NCBI GenBank assembly: GCA_017988355.1
Contig: JAGNRX010000014.1
Span: 1-11,996, forward strand
DNA length: 11,996 bases
Reading direction: 5' to 3'
DNA from: Bacteroidales bacterium
GTDB taxonomy: Bacteria; Bacteroidota; Bacteroidia; Bacteroidales; P3
Shown here piece by piece: positions 1 through 5,890 of this stretch. The position numbers and the translations under genes were made by a program. The notes beneath the pieces were generated by a model, which was not told the DNA's origin, ran no database searches, and saw only the letters and a program-made list of their open reading frames with translations. The stretch's first letter is position 1; each line of letters opens with the position of its first letter.

Positions 1-1
1 A

Positions 2-913
2 CTAATAAAGAATGCAGAACCAGGTAAGGTAATATCTAAGAAGAAAATTGGTTTTGATAAAAAAGAGATTAATAACAAAACAGATGAATATATACTTGGT
101 AATATATTTGATTTTCTTGGTTCAGATTTTTTTACAATTGAAAAGAATAAGATGAAGGAAAAAACTGATACATTATTTTATTTCAAACATAACGAACTTG
201 AAGAGGATAGACAGTATTTCATATTTACTGCAAGTCCACAAGCAATGTTATATGATCATGCTTATGGTGACAGAGTTGTATATTTGGATTATAGTGATAT
301 TGAGAATAAAGGTGAAATACATCAATATATTGATTTCTCTTTTAGCCAAACTTCTTTAAAGGGAAAGAACTGTGTTGATTTTGTTAAAAAGCACATAGGA
401 TACGACCCAGTTATAACTTATATGAAGTATAAAAAACTTTTCCCAGACAATAGTACTTCGTTGCATTTATGGAATTTAGAGGGTTTTAATTGCTATAATA
501 AAAGAAATATCAATATAGTAGGAACCCCGCATCTACCTGAATATATCTATCTTTTAAACGGTGCATTTATAGGAATTGATGTTAATAGTGTAAGAGAAAT
601 GGAGTATTTGAAAGTTGAACATAATAATTACCACTTCAATTTTATGACCTACGAAAATAAAGTACTTCAAAAGTTGCAATTTAGCTTTATAGAAAACCAG
701 TTAATTCAAGCCATTGGAAGATCTAGGCTGATTCACAATAAATGTATTGTGCGTTTATTTTCTAATTTTCCTGTTAAAGGTGGTATAATAATATATGAAG
801 AAGAAGAAAATAAAGTTAATTCAGTCTCATTTGAAGAAAATAATGAAGAAATAATAAATAATAATGGTGATTTTGAGCCAGAAAATGATGAAAACAAGGA
901 AAAATCAGCTTAA
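2..913 (+). CDS. Superfamily 2 helicase, C-terminal part (5' end outside window)
   Basis: The frame is open from base 2 with no stop before the first ATG at 152, so the gene is cut by the window edge and 152 is an internal methionine. Counting from that methionine, the visible motifs are TASP at 26-29 (motif III-like), IVGTPHLPE at 122-130 (motif V-like region) and QAIGRSRL at 186-193 (motif VI, with the arginine finger pair). These are typical of SF2 DEAD/DEAH-type helicases carried by plasmids, phages and integrated elements. The ATP-binding Walker A and DExx motifs would lie upstream and cannot be checked. The last 40 or so residues are acidic and Asn/Glu-rich, probably disordered, and end in NKEKSA. 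The next gene on the same strand is a primase-like protein, which suggests a replication module. The helicase assignment is fairly sure; the replication role is inferred. Confidence 0.72.
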   Translation, partial: LIKNAEPGKVISKKKIGFDKKEINNKTDEYILGNIFDFLGSDFFTIEKNKMKEKTDTLFYFKHNELEEDRQYFIFTASPQAMLYDHAYGDRVVYLDYSDIENKGEIHQYIDFSFSQTSLKGKNCVDFVKKHIGYDPVITYMKYKKLFPDNSTSLHLWNLEGFNCYNKRNINIVGTPHLPEYIYLLNGAFIGIDVNSVREMEYLKVEHNNYHFNFMTYENKVLQKLQFSFIENQLIQAIGRSRLIHNKCIVRLFSNFPVKGGIIIYEEEENKVNSVSFEENNEEIINNNGDFEPENDENKEKSA

Positions 914-1018
914 ATGTACGATTTTTCGATAAAACACACACTTTTGTTGAACTTTTCTAAAAGACGTACTATTTATTAATAACAGTTGCAAAGGTTGGGA
1001 TTGTTAAGAATAAAATAA

Positions 1019-1047
1019 TCTAGTTGGGATGAAAGTCTTTAACTAGA
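1019..1047 (+). repeat. Inverted repeat in leader of the primase-like gene
   Basis: TCTAGTT (1019-1025) and AACTAGA (1041-1047) are perfect 7-base inverted arms around a 15-base centre, ending 24 bases before the ATG at 1072. The left arm overlaps the second of two GTTGGGAT direct repeats (994-1001 and 1023-1030). This could be an operator or a leader hairpin; no U-run follows, so it is not a terminator. Confidence 0.35.
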
Positions 1048-1071
1048 ACAAAAAGAAAAAATAATGGAACT

Positions 1072-2064
1072 ATGCAAAAAATCAATGCAAGAAAAATGAA
1101 GGGTTTTCAAGGGCTGTACCTAAAAACTGCTAGCGTATTAAATCTAAAAAGATATTTTTTATTCGTAAGAGATGGATTAGAAAAGAAATTCCCAAAGGGT
1201 GAGAGAACTCATCTGGAATATAAGAAATTGATAAGTATGAACAGGGGGTTACTACCAGTTTTTCAAATAAATGCTTTGGAGTATATTGATACGTTTGGGA
1301 AGAAATGTATTTCCTTTAACAATCAAATAGAGATTATTATTTTGATATCTAATAAAAAAGAATTGGAGAGAATAAGAAAGCTTATCAATAAACAACATTT
1401 TGTCTTGATGTCTTATTTGAACAATGATGGGAATTTGAGGGTATTGATAAATGTTAAGAATATTAATTTAAAAAATAGTGATTACGATACACTTTTAATG
1501 AAGTACGATAATATATATAATACTTGGGTTTATATTATTCGTAACTATTTGCGGCGAAAATATGGTTTATTGATTGATAACTGCCCAGATAGAAGCATGG
1601 CTGCTAAGGTTGAATACTCCTATGATGAGGAAGCATATTATAATGAATTTGCAGGGGTTTTTGATTTTAAGTATATGAAAGGGGTTAAAGGGTTAAATAG
1701 AATCTTATATGAGTTTATATTTGATTCTGCTAATAATCCTTGTTATAAAGGTTATAGGCATATACGAATATCAAATAGAATTATGAGTCTTTATCTTATT
1801 GAAAAAATAAGTATGAATGATATTAGATTGTTTTTAAAGCATTGCTGTAATGATATTGGTGAAGTAGATCTTGAGAGGATGATTAATAATGCTATTAGAA
1901 CAAAGAAAAAAAACGATGTGAGGGATTTGTTAATATCACTTCCTCTTAAAGATTTTTTTATGCAAACAATGGAGGGTGAACAATTGCAAAATGCACTTGA
2001 GGATATCGAAGTTTGTAGGATAATGATGAATGAAGCTAAGCAAAATAGAGATAAATCTGCTTAA
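1072..2064 (+). CDS. Divergent BT4734/VirE-N (primase-polymerase-like) protein
   Basis: A protein of 330 residues without an obvious close family. Its order of blocks resembles the BT4734/VirE N-terminal domain found in Bacteroidetes replication and mobile-element proteins. A hydrophobic strand lies at 86-93 where family members have an acidic I-x-LDID-like strand. SYLNNDGNLRVLI at 114-126 matches the family's S-x-SG-x-GLK-V block. A segment at 165-191 with YGLLID and SYDEEAYYN matches the family's D-x-SR...SYDP-x-x-Y-x-N block. Residues 228-275 are helical and resemble the C-terminal helical region of such proteins. The acidic pair and the conserved SR are not visible, so the enzyme may be inactive or highly diverged. 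The ATG at 1072 is the only usual start after an in-frame stop at 1030; the ATG at 1064 leads to a short dead frame. The tail NRDKSA matches the tail of the upstream helicase. Family placement is by eye and moderate. Confidence 0.6.
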   Translation: MQKINARKMKGFQGLYLKTASVLNLKRYFLFVRDGLEKKFPKGERTHLEYKKLISMNRGLLPVFQINALEYIDTFGKKCISFNNQIEIIILISNKKELERIRKLINKQHFVLMSYLNNDGNLRVLINVKNINLKNSDYDTLLMKYDNIYNTWVYIIRNYLRRKYGLLIDNCPDRSMAAKVEYSYDEEAYYNEFAGVFDFKYMKGVKGLNRILYEFIFDSANNPCYKGYRHIRISNRIMSLYLIEKISMNDIRLFLKHCCNDIGEVDLERMINNAIRTKKKNDVRDLLISLPLKDFFMQTMEGEQLQNALEDIEVCRIMMNEAKQNRDKSA

Positions 2065-2133
2065 ATAACAGATAGTTAGAGAAAGTTTAAAGAAAACGAC
2101 AAATAATTGATAAATAATTAACTTTTGCAGTCT

Positions 2134-2162
2134 TTTGCTTTTTTTGATACTATTTATATTTA
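2134..2162 (+). promoter_or_regulatory. Candidate Bacteroidetes-type promoter upstream of HU-like gene
   Basis: TTTG (2134-2137), 17 bases, then TATATTTA (2155-2162), which matches the Bacteroidetes -7 consensus TAnnTTTG in all but the last base. It would give a leader of more than 100 bases before the HU-like gene. The region is very AT-rich, so chance matches are likely. Confidence 0.25.
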
Positions 2163-2206
2163 GATGAGAAGACAAAGTGTCTAATTCATTTTTTATTTAT
2201 AAAACC

Positions 2207-2247
2207 GATTTTATTAGTGAAATTATTTTGAAGTAATTAGTAAAATC
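2207..2247 (+). repeat. Inverted repeat in the HU-like gene leader
   Basis: GATTTTATTAG (2207-2217) can pair with TTAGTAAAATC (2237-2247) over 11 positions, two of them G-U, around a 19-base loop. It lies between the ends of the primase-like and HU-like genes. Otherwise the 2065-2292 gap holds only a weak 5-base hairpin (2170-2182) and no gene that I can see. The role is unknown. Confidence 0.25.
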
Positions 2248-2292
2248 AAAATTTAAAACCTCGCTATAGTATAAGGTTAATAGCATACAATT

Positions 2293-2694
2293 CTGATTAA
2301 ATATGTTAAAGTTCAGAGAAGCATACAAGTTGGAGCTGATCCTGGGATAAAATTCCTTGCTCGCTTGTTTAGAGGAAACGATGTGTCATTAGACCAGTTA
2401 GCAGAGGAGATTTCAGAATCAACAACTATCAGCTTTCCAGATGTTTTGGGAATGATAAAGGTAATGGAAATAATGATCAGCAGACATGTATCAAATGGTT
2501 CAGCTGTTAAGTTGGGTTATCTTGGTTCATTTATTCCAGCAATTAAGGCTAAAGCTCAAGAAACCCTTGATATGGTCGATGCATCAACAATTAAGGCATT
2601 TAGATGCCGTTTTAACGCATCACCCGAGTTCAAACGCAGCCTTGCAAAAACAGGATTTGCAGAAGCTAATTTGGAAATTAAGGGGTTGCAGTAG
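2293..2694 (+). CDS. HU-like DNA-binding protein (Bacteroidetes HU family), start uncertain
   Basis: A small basic nucleoid-type DNA-binding protein of the HU/IHF (DNABII) superfamily, Bacteroidetes HU-like branch. VSLDQLAEEIS, the helix that follows it, and the VKLGYLGSF strand turn are family hallmarks, and FRCRFNASPEFKRSL is the usual C-terminal strand and helix. The first conventional start in frame is TTG at 2365, which would lop off the N-terminal strand. The frame is open back to a stop at 2281, and codons 2299-2364 read KYVKVQRS...GIKFLARL, which fits the family's N-terminal K-Y-x-x-x-x-R...KFYA segment. I therefore place the start at CTG 2293 (ATT 2296 is the alternative). The ATG at 2303 is out of frame. 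The 5' end may instead be slightly damaged. The gene sits between the replication-like genes and a convergent operon, so it could belong to either. The domain call is strong; the start is weak. Confidence 0.8.
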   Translation: MIKYVKVQRSIQVGADPGIKFLARLFRGNDVSLDQLAEEISESTTISFPDVLGMIKVMEIMISRHVSNGSAVKLGYLGSFIPAIKAKAQETLDMVDASTIKAFRCRFNASPEFKRSLAKTGFAEANLEIKGLQ

Positions 2695-2700
2695 GGGTTT

Positions 2701-2795
2701 TGTCTGAACTCTGATTAGTTTGATTAACGGATTACCATGATTGTTATTTACTTTCATAGTCCATCACTTAATCAGATTAATCACAGTTCAAGACA
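2701..2795. repeat. Long imperfect palindrome, REP-like intergenic stem-loop
   Basis: Arms 2701-2727 and 2768-2795 pair almost throughout around a 40-base loop. The outer TGTCT pairs with AGACA past a one-base bulge. TGAACT (2705-2710) pairs with AGTTCA (2785-2790), then one C-C mismatch follows, then a 16-base stem with two G-U pairs. It begins 6 bases after the HU-like stop. Its size, clean boundaries and intergenic position between convergent genes resemble dispersed REP/BIME-type elements. I recall similar TGTCTGAAC-bounded stem-loops in other Bacteroidetes, but could not check copies here. It might also act as a + strand transcription barrier, though no U-run follows. Confidence 0.6.
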
Positions 2796-2811
2796 TTTTA
2801 TTTAAACAAAA

Positions 2812-2835
2812 AGAGACGTCCAATTGGGCGTCTCT
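2812..2835 (-). terminator. Rho-independent terminator of the glutathione peroxidase pair
   Basis: Arms 2812-2821 and 2826-2835 form a 10-position stem with an AATT loop. Read on the - strand it has one C-A mismatch and is followed by TTTTTGTTT. It lies 37 bases after the stop of the second peroxidase gene. On the + strand the stem is complete with one G-U pair but the U-run is poor, so a weaker bidirectional role for the HU-like gene is possible. Confidence 0.75.
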
Positions 2836-2872
2836 ACTTGTTTTGGCTATTGTATGTTTGTATGTTATTTGT

Positions 2873-3523
2873 TTAGAACATCGACTGTATTTGTTCTTCC
2901 ATTTCTTGTGGTTCGGTTGGGCTTTCGTATCTTATGATTTTTGAGCCGTCTTTGGATACAAGGAATTTGGTGAAGTTCCATTTTATCTCGTCTCCTTTTG
3001 CAAATTCTGGATGATATTTCATTAGTATGCCTGTTAGTTGTTTGCCTACTTCTTCGTTCTTAAAGCCTTCAAATGGGGCTTTCATCTTCAAGAATTTATA
3101 TAGGGGTGCTGCATCGTCTCCGTTTACGTCTATCTTTGAAAACATCTGAAAGTCAACGCCGTAGTTCTTGGTGCAGAATTCTTTTATCTCCTGGTCTTTC
3201 CCTGGCTCTTGTCCAAGGAATTGATTGCAAGGGAATCCAAGAATGACTAAGCCTTGTTCTGCGTATTTTCTGTTAAGCTCCTCTAAGGCTTCGTATTGCT
3301 TGGTAAATCCACATTTTGAAGCGGTGTTTACTATCAAGATGACTTTGCCTTTGTAGTCTGAAAAGTTTATCATCTCTCCATCTAAGCTCGTCATTTTGGC
3401 TTCATAGATTGATGAGATTTCTTTTTGCTTTTCTTTTGCTTTTGTTTGTCCATAAGATACGGACAATAGGGATACTACGCTTAAGACTAAGAATGCTGAA
3501 AGTATGTGTTTAATGCTTTTCAT
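2873..3523 (-). CDS. Exported glutathione peroxidase (thioredoxin-dependent type)
   Basis: Reduces hydrogen and organic peroxides. Members with this cysteine pattern usually take electrons from thioredoxin rather than glutathione. Residues 1-25 form a Sec signal peptide (basic start, hydrophobic core, likely cut after SYG before Q26). There is no lipobox cysteine, so a soluble periplasmic protein is expected. The peroxidatic Cys is C71 in NTASKCGFT, the catalytic Gln is Q101 in GFPCNQF, and the Trp-Asn pair is at 182-183. C117 matches the resolving cysteine of yeast Gpx3-type enzymes. The active site uses a normal Cys codon, not selenocysteine. It lies 20 bases after the cytoplasmic paralogue and is very similar to it, so a tandem duplication followed by gain of a signal peptide is likely. 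The 216-residue length equals the paralogue plus the 35-residue leader. A hairpin terminator follows. Confidence 0.92.
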   Translation of the reverse strand: MKSIKHILSAFLVLSVVSLLSVSYGQTKAKEKQKEISSIYEAKMTSLDGEMINFSDYKGKVILIVNTASKCGFTKQYEALEELNRKYAEQGLVILGFPCNQFLGQEPGKDQEIKEFCTKNYGVDFQMFSKIDVNGDDAAPLYKFLKMKAPFEGFKNEEVGKQLTGILMKYHPEFAKGDEIKWNFTKFLVSKDGSKIIRYESPTEPQEMEEQIQSMF

Positions 3524-3543
3524 AGGTTTTTTATTTCTTTATA

Positions 3544-4089
3544 TTATAGCATTTTCTCTATTTCCTCTTCCATTTCCTTTGGGCTAACGGATGACTCAAA
3601 TCTCTTTATGGTCTTGCCGTCTTTGGATACTAAGAACTTGGTGAAGTTCCATTTGATATTATCGCCTTCTATGAACTCTGGTGAGTTTTCTTTTAGTATG
3701 CCTGTTAGTTTGTCGCCTATTTCTTTGTTTGGGAAGCCTTGGAAGGGTGCTTTTGCTTTTAGGAAGGTGTATAGTGGGGATTCGTCCTTGCCATTTACGT
3801 CTATCTTTGAAAACATCCTAAAGCTTACGCCGTAGTTCATGGTGCAGAACTCTGATATCTCGCCGTCTAAGCCTGGTTCTTGCCCTAAGAATTGGTTGCA
3901 AGGGAATCCAAGAATGACTAAGCCTTGGTCTGCATATTTCTTGTTTAGTTCCTCTAAGCCTTCGTACTGTCCAGTGAAGCCACATTTGCTTGCTGTGTTT
4001 ACTATTAGCATTGGTTTGCCTTCGTAGTCTGAAAAATCAACTATTTGTCCGTTGATTGATTTGCTCTTAAAATTATGTACGTTTTCCAT
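3544..4089 (-). CDS. Cytoplasmic glutathione peroxidase (thioredoxin-dependent type)
   Basis: A 181-residue peroxidase of the glutathione peroxidase family, the usual size for a bacterial BtuE-like member. C36 in NTASKCGFT is the peroxidatic cysteine, Q66 in GFPCNQF and W147-N148 complete the catalytic set, and C82 in the FCTMNYGV segment sits exactly where yeast Gpx3 has its resolving cysteine. Thioredoxin is therefore the probable electron donor; a thioredoxin gene lies 0.7 kb upstream in a separate operon. There is no signal peptide, so it acts in the cytoplasm. It is the first gene of a two-gene unit with the exported paralogue. The ATG at 4089 gives an N-terminus that matches the family. 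I see no confident promoter in the AT-rich region ahead of it. Confidence 0.94.
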   Translation of the reverse strand: MENVHNFKSKSINGQIVDFSDYEGKPMLIVNTASKCGFTGQYEGLEELNKKYADQGLVILGFPCNQFLGQEPGLDGEISEFCTMNYGVSFRMFSKIDVNGKDESPLYTFLKAKAPFQGFPNKEIGDKLTGILKENSPEFIEGDNIKWNFTKFLVSKDGKTIKRFESSVSPKEMEEEIEKML

Positions 4090-4444
4090 ATTCTCGTTTT
4101 GTTAATTGTTATTGTAAATTTTTAATTACTTGTATCTATCATTAACCTCAAAACTTAAGTTTTTATTGTTATTAGGTATAAAAAAATATCTCTTTTGAAC
4201 ATTTTCTTTCTCAAATCCAATTTTGGAATTAGGTTTGATAGATTATAATAATAGGTTGTTGGGGTGAGCTTTAGGGCTTAAGGCGTTGGTAATTCTTGGA
4301 CACAGAAATTTAAGAGATAGTTATTTTCTTTACTTTCCTAACTACTCTTAAACTTAAATCTTACTCCTTAAGAAAATTAAAAACAGAAATAGGAAAAAGG
4401 TCATAGGTTTAATTTTACGACCTTTCTCTTATCTGGTTAGGTTA
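4090..4444. other. Intergenic region between marR-like and peroxidase genes
   Basis: 355 bases without a supported gene. The left part should carry the promoter of the peroxidase pair (- strand), but no clean TTTG/TAnnTTTG pair is visible. A small palindrome, TCCAA-TT-TTGGA, lies at 4216-4227, about 130 bases ahead of the peroxidase start. A less AT-rich patch at about 4258-4305 can form a short + strand hairpin and has no visible coding. The right end holds the terminator of the marR operon. Confidence 0.6.
4396..4425 (-). terminator. Rho-independent terminator of the sulfur/thioredoxin/marR operon
   Basis: On the - strand AAAGGTCGTA (4425-4416) pairs with TATGACCTTT (4405-4396), with one G-U pair and a 10-base loop, and is followed by TTCCTATTT. 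The stem's own T-run makes a U-rich end. It starts 19 bases after the marR-like stop codon, so it closes the four-gene unit. Confidence 0.72.
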
Positions 4445-4795
4445 TTATCCTAATATTGCTTTTAATTCTTCTGGAATATTTATTTTTGAACTCTTAACCG
4501 ATCTAATCTTAGCTTCTCCTTCTTTTGAAAGCTTGAAATACATTTGGCGTTTGTCTTCTTTTCCTAAGCTTCTTTCAACAAAGTTTTGACTCTCTATTGA
4601 TTTGATAACTTTGGATGTGTTAGAACAAGTTAGGTTTAACTTCTTAGCCAAAACTGTTGAAGAAAGGGTCTTAAATTCTAACAAAGTGCATAGTAGCATT
4701 CCTTCGTTAAGCGATAGACCATATTCTTTTTCAAACTCTACTTCAAATTTTTCAATCGTTGCGTAGATGTCACGAATTTTGCATAATGTTTCCAT
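4445..4795 (-). CDS. MarR-family transcriptional regulator
   Basis: A 116-residue winged-helix protein. The order is an N-terminal dimerisation helix (about 1-25), the LSLNEGMLLCTLLE helix (27-40), a helix-turn-helix with LSSTVLAKKLNLTCSNTSKV (44-63), and a wing with the D-K-R signature (81-83) in GKEDKRQMYFKLSKEG. It is somewhat shorter than most MarR proteins because the C-terminal dimerisation part is brief. Three cysteines (C5, C36, C57), one of them in the recognition helix, could sense thiol oxidation or persulfide, but that is inference. It is the last gene of the operon, four bases after the thioredoxin stop. MarR proteins often repress their own operon, so the palindromes at the promoter of the first gene are a likely target. 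The family call is firm; the signal sensed is unknown. Confidence 0.85.
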   Translation of the reverse strand: METLCKIRDIYATIEKFEVEFEKEYGLSLNEGMLLCTLLEFKTLSSTVLAKKLNLTCSNTSKVIKSIESQNFVERSLGKEDKRQMYFKLSKEGEAKIRSVKSSKINIPEELKAILG

Positions 4796-4799
4796 ATAA

Positions 4800-5291
4800 T
4801 TAATTTGTTTTTGGTTTTTTCAATAAAACTTCGTCTATTGCTTTTTTAAATTCTGTTTTTGGTAATGCTCCTCTAACTAATTGAGGTGCTTCATTCATTG
4901 GAACAAAAAGTAGGGTAGGTATTGACTTGATTGCAAATGCCTGTGCCAGTTCTTGTTGCTCTTCTGTATTTATTTTATAAACATAGATTTCTCCTTTGTA
5001 TTCCTCTGCTAATTCTTCAAGGATTGGTGCTATCATCTTACATGGTCCACACCAGTCTGCATAAAAATCAATTATACATGGTTTGTCACCTAAGTACTTC
5101 CACTCTGTTGGGTTTTCTTCGTAGTTCGCTACTTTTTGTAGGAACTCTGCTTTTGTTAAATGTATCGTGTTCATCTTCTTTTCTGTTTTATTTGTTTCTA
5201 AATTACTTTTGTCTGTTTTTGTCATTGAATCGCACGATGCAAATAGAGATGATGCTCCAAATACAAGTGCAAATATAATTAATTTTTTCAT
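4800..5291 (-). CDS. Lipoprotein thioredoxin
   Basis: A thioredoxin-fold disulfide reductase. Residues 1-19 are a hydrophobic leader ending LFAS before C20, a lipoprotein lipobox, so the long form should be a lipid-anchored protein outside the cytoplasm. A polar linker (21-40) precedes the domain. The active site WCGPC is at 80-84 after FYAD, and SIPTLLF carries the cis-proline. The ATG at 5291 overlaps the stop of the methyltransferase by four bases (ATGA), which supports this start through translational coupling. An internal in-frame ATG at 5174 (M40, MNTIHLTK) would give a soluble cytoplasmic thioredoxin of ordinary size, so two forms are possible. Its position in a persulfide/CoA-disulfide operon, next to two thioredoxin-type peroxidases, fits a reductant role for these pathways. 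The periplasmic partner is not identified. Confidence 0.9.
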   Translation of the reverse strand: MKKLIIFALVFGASSLFASCDSMTKTDKSNLETNKTEKKMNTIHLTKAEFLQKVANYEENPTEWKYLGDKPCIIDFYADWCGPCKMIAPILEELAEEYKGEIYVYKINTEEQQELAQAFAIKSIPTLLFVPMNEAPQLVRGALPKTEFKKAIDEVLLKKPKTN

Positions 5292-5881
5292 CTTTGAGCT
5301 ATTATTATGAATATTGGATAATTTTTTTCATTTTTATATTTATTATCATATACTTTTTCGCTTAGAATTATAAAACCTTCTTCCTTTAAAAGGTCTGATA
5401 GCTTCTCAAGATTAAATCCATTATGTGGGACTTTTATTCCTTGGTGAAAGCTTCCATCTTCCTCAACTAAGTCGCCTATTGCAAGAAATCCGTCTTTCTT
5501 TGTCTTTAGTTTTACTTCTTTTATAAACTCTCTTGTGTCTTCAATATGGTGAAGTGACATAAAACATATTACTCCATCAAGGTCTTTTAGTTCTGAGTCT
5601 TTAAATTCTCCTTCAAATATCTCAACCTTGTCTTTGTTTGTTTGGTCAAGTTTTTGGCGTAAAACACTTAGCATTGAGGGAGAGTTGTCAACCATATAGA
5701 CCTTATTAACGCTCTCCACTAAGCTTAGTCCAACAAGTCCTGTTCCTGCTCCAACCTCTGCTAGGCGGTCTTTCTTATACAAGAATATGCTATTTTTTAT
5801 CTGTTTTGAGAACTTGCTTGTCATCTCAACCTTATCAGGGTCGTCCCAAGCCTCTGCCTTATCTTTAAAGTTATCTATCAT
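5288..5881 (-). CDS. Class I SAM-dependent methyltransferase, substrate unknown
   Basis: A 197-residue Rossmann-fold methyltransferase. Motif I EVGAGTG lies at 42-48 (glycine-rich SAM-binding loop), the acidic residue that would bind the ribose is D65 in MVDNSPSML, and ICFMSLHHIED resembles the motif IV region of small-molecule methyltransferases of the UbiE/BioC type. The C-terminal HNGFNLEKLSDLLKEEGF segment is common in this broad group. No substrate-specific domain is visible and the substrate is unknown. It starts nine bases after the reductase fusion and overlaps the thioredoxin gene by four, so it is translated within the same operon. A thiol, sulfide or other small sulfur or metalloid compound would fit the context, but this is a guess from the neighbours only. 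Confidence 0.82.
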   Translation of the reverse strand: MIDNFKDKAEAWDDPDKVEMTSKFSKQIKNSIFLYKKDRLAEVGAGTGLVGLSLVESVNKVYMVDNSPSMLSVLRQKLDQTNKDKVEIFEGEFKDSELKDLDGVICFMSLHHIEDTREFIKEVKLKTKKDGFLAIGDLVEEDGSFHQGIKVPHNGFNLEKLSDLLKEEGFIILSEKVYDNKYKNEKNYPIFIIIAQR

Positions 5882-5890
5882 TGTTTTTTA

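Noticed and set aside
994..1030. Two GTTGGGAT copies as a mini CRISPR array
   Set aside because: Only two 8-base copies, no longer repeat unit, and no Cas gene in the window.
1936..2175. 79-residue - strand reading frame over the end of the primase-like gene
   Set aside because: It is antisense to a well-supported gene, has no recognisable domain and is basic and hydrophobic as expected for reversed AT-rich DNA.
2170..2196. AGACA-AAG-TGTCT hairpin before a T-rich stretch as a terminator for the left genes
   Set aside because: A 5-base AT-rich stem is too weak and the T-run starts several bases later; it may be chance.
3982..3984. Selenocysteine at the peroxidase active site
   Set aside because: The active-site residue is encoded by an ordinary cysteine codon in both peroxidase genes.
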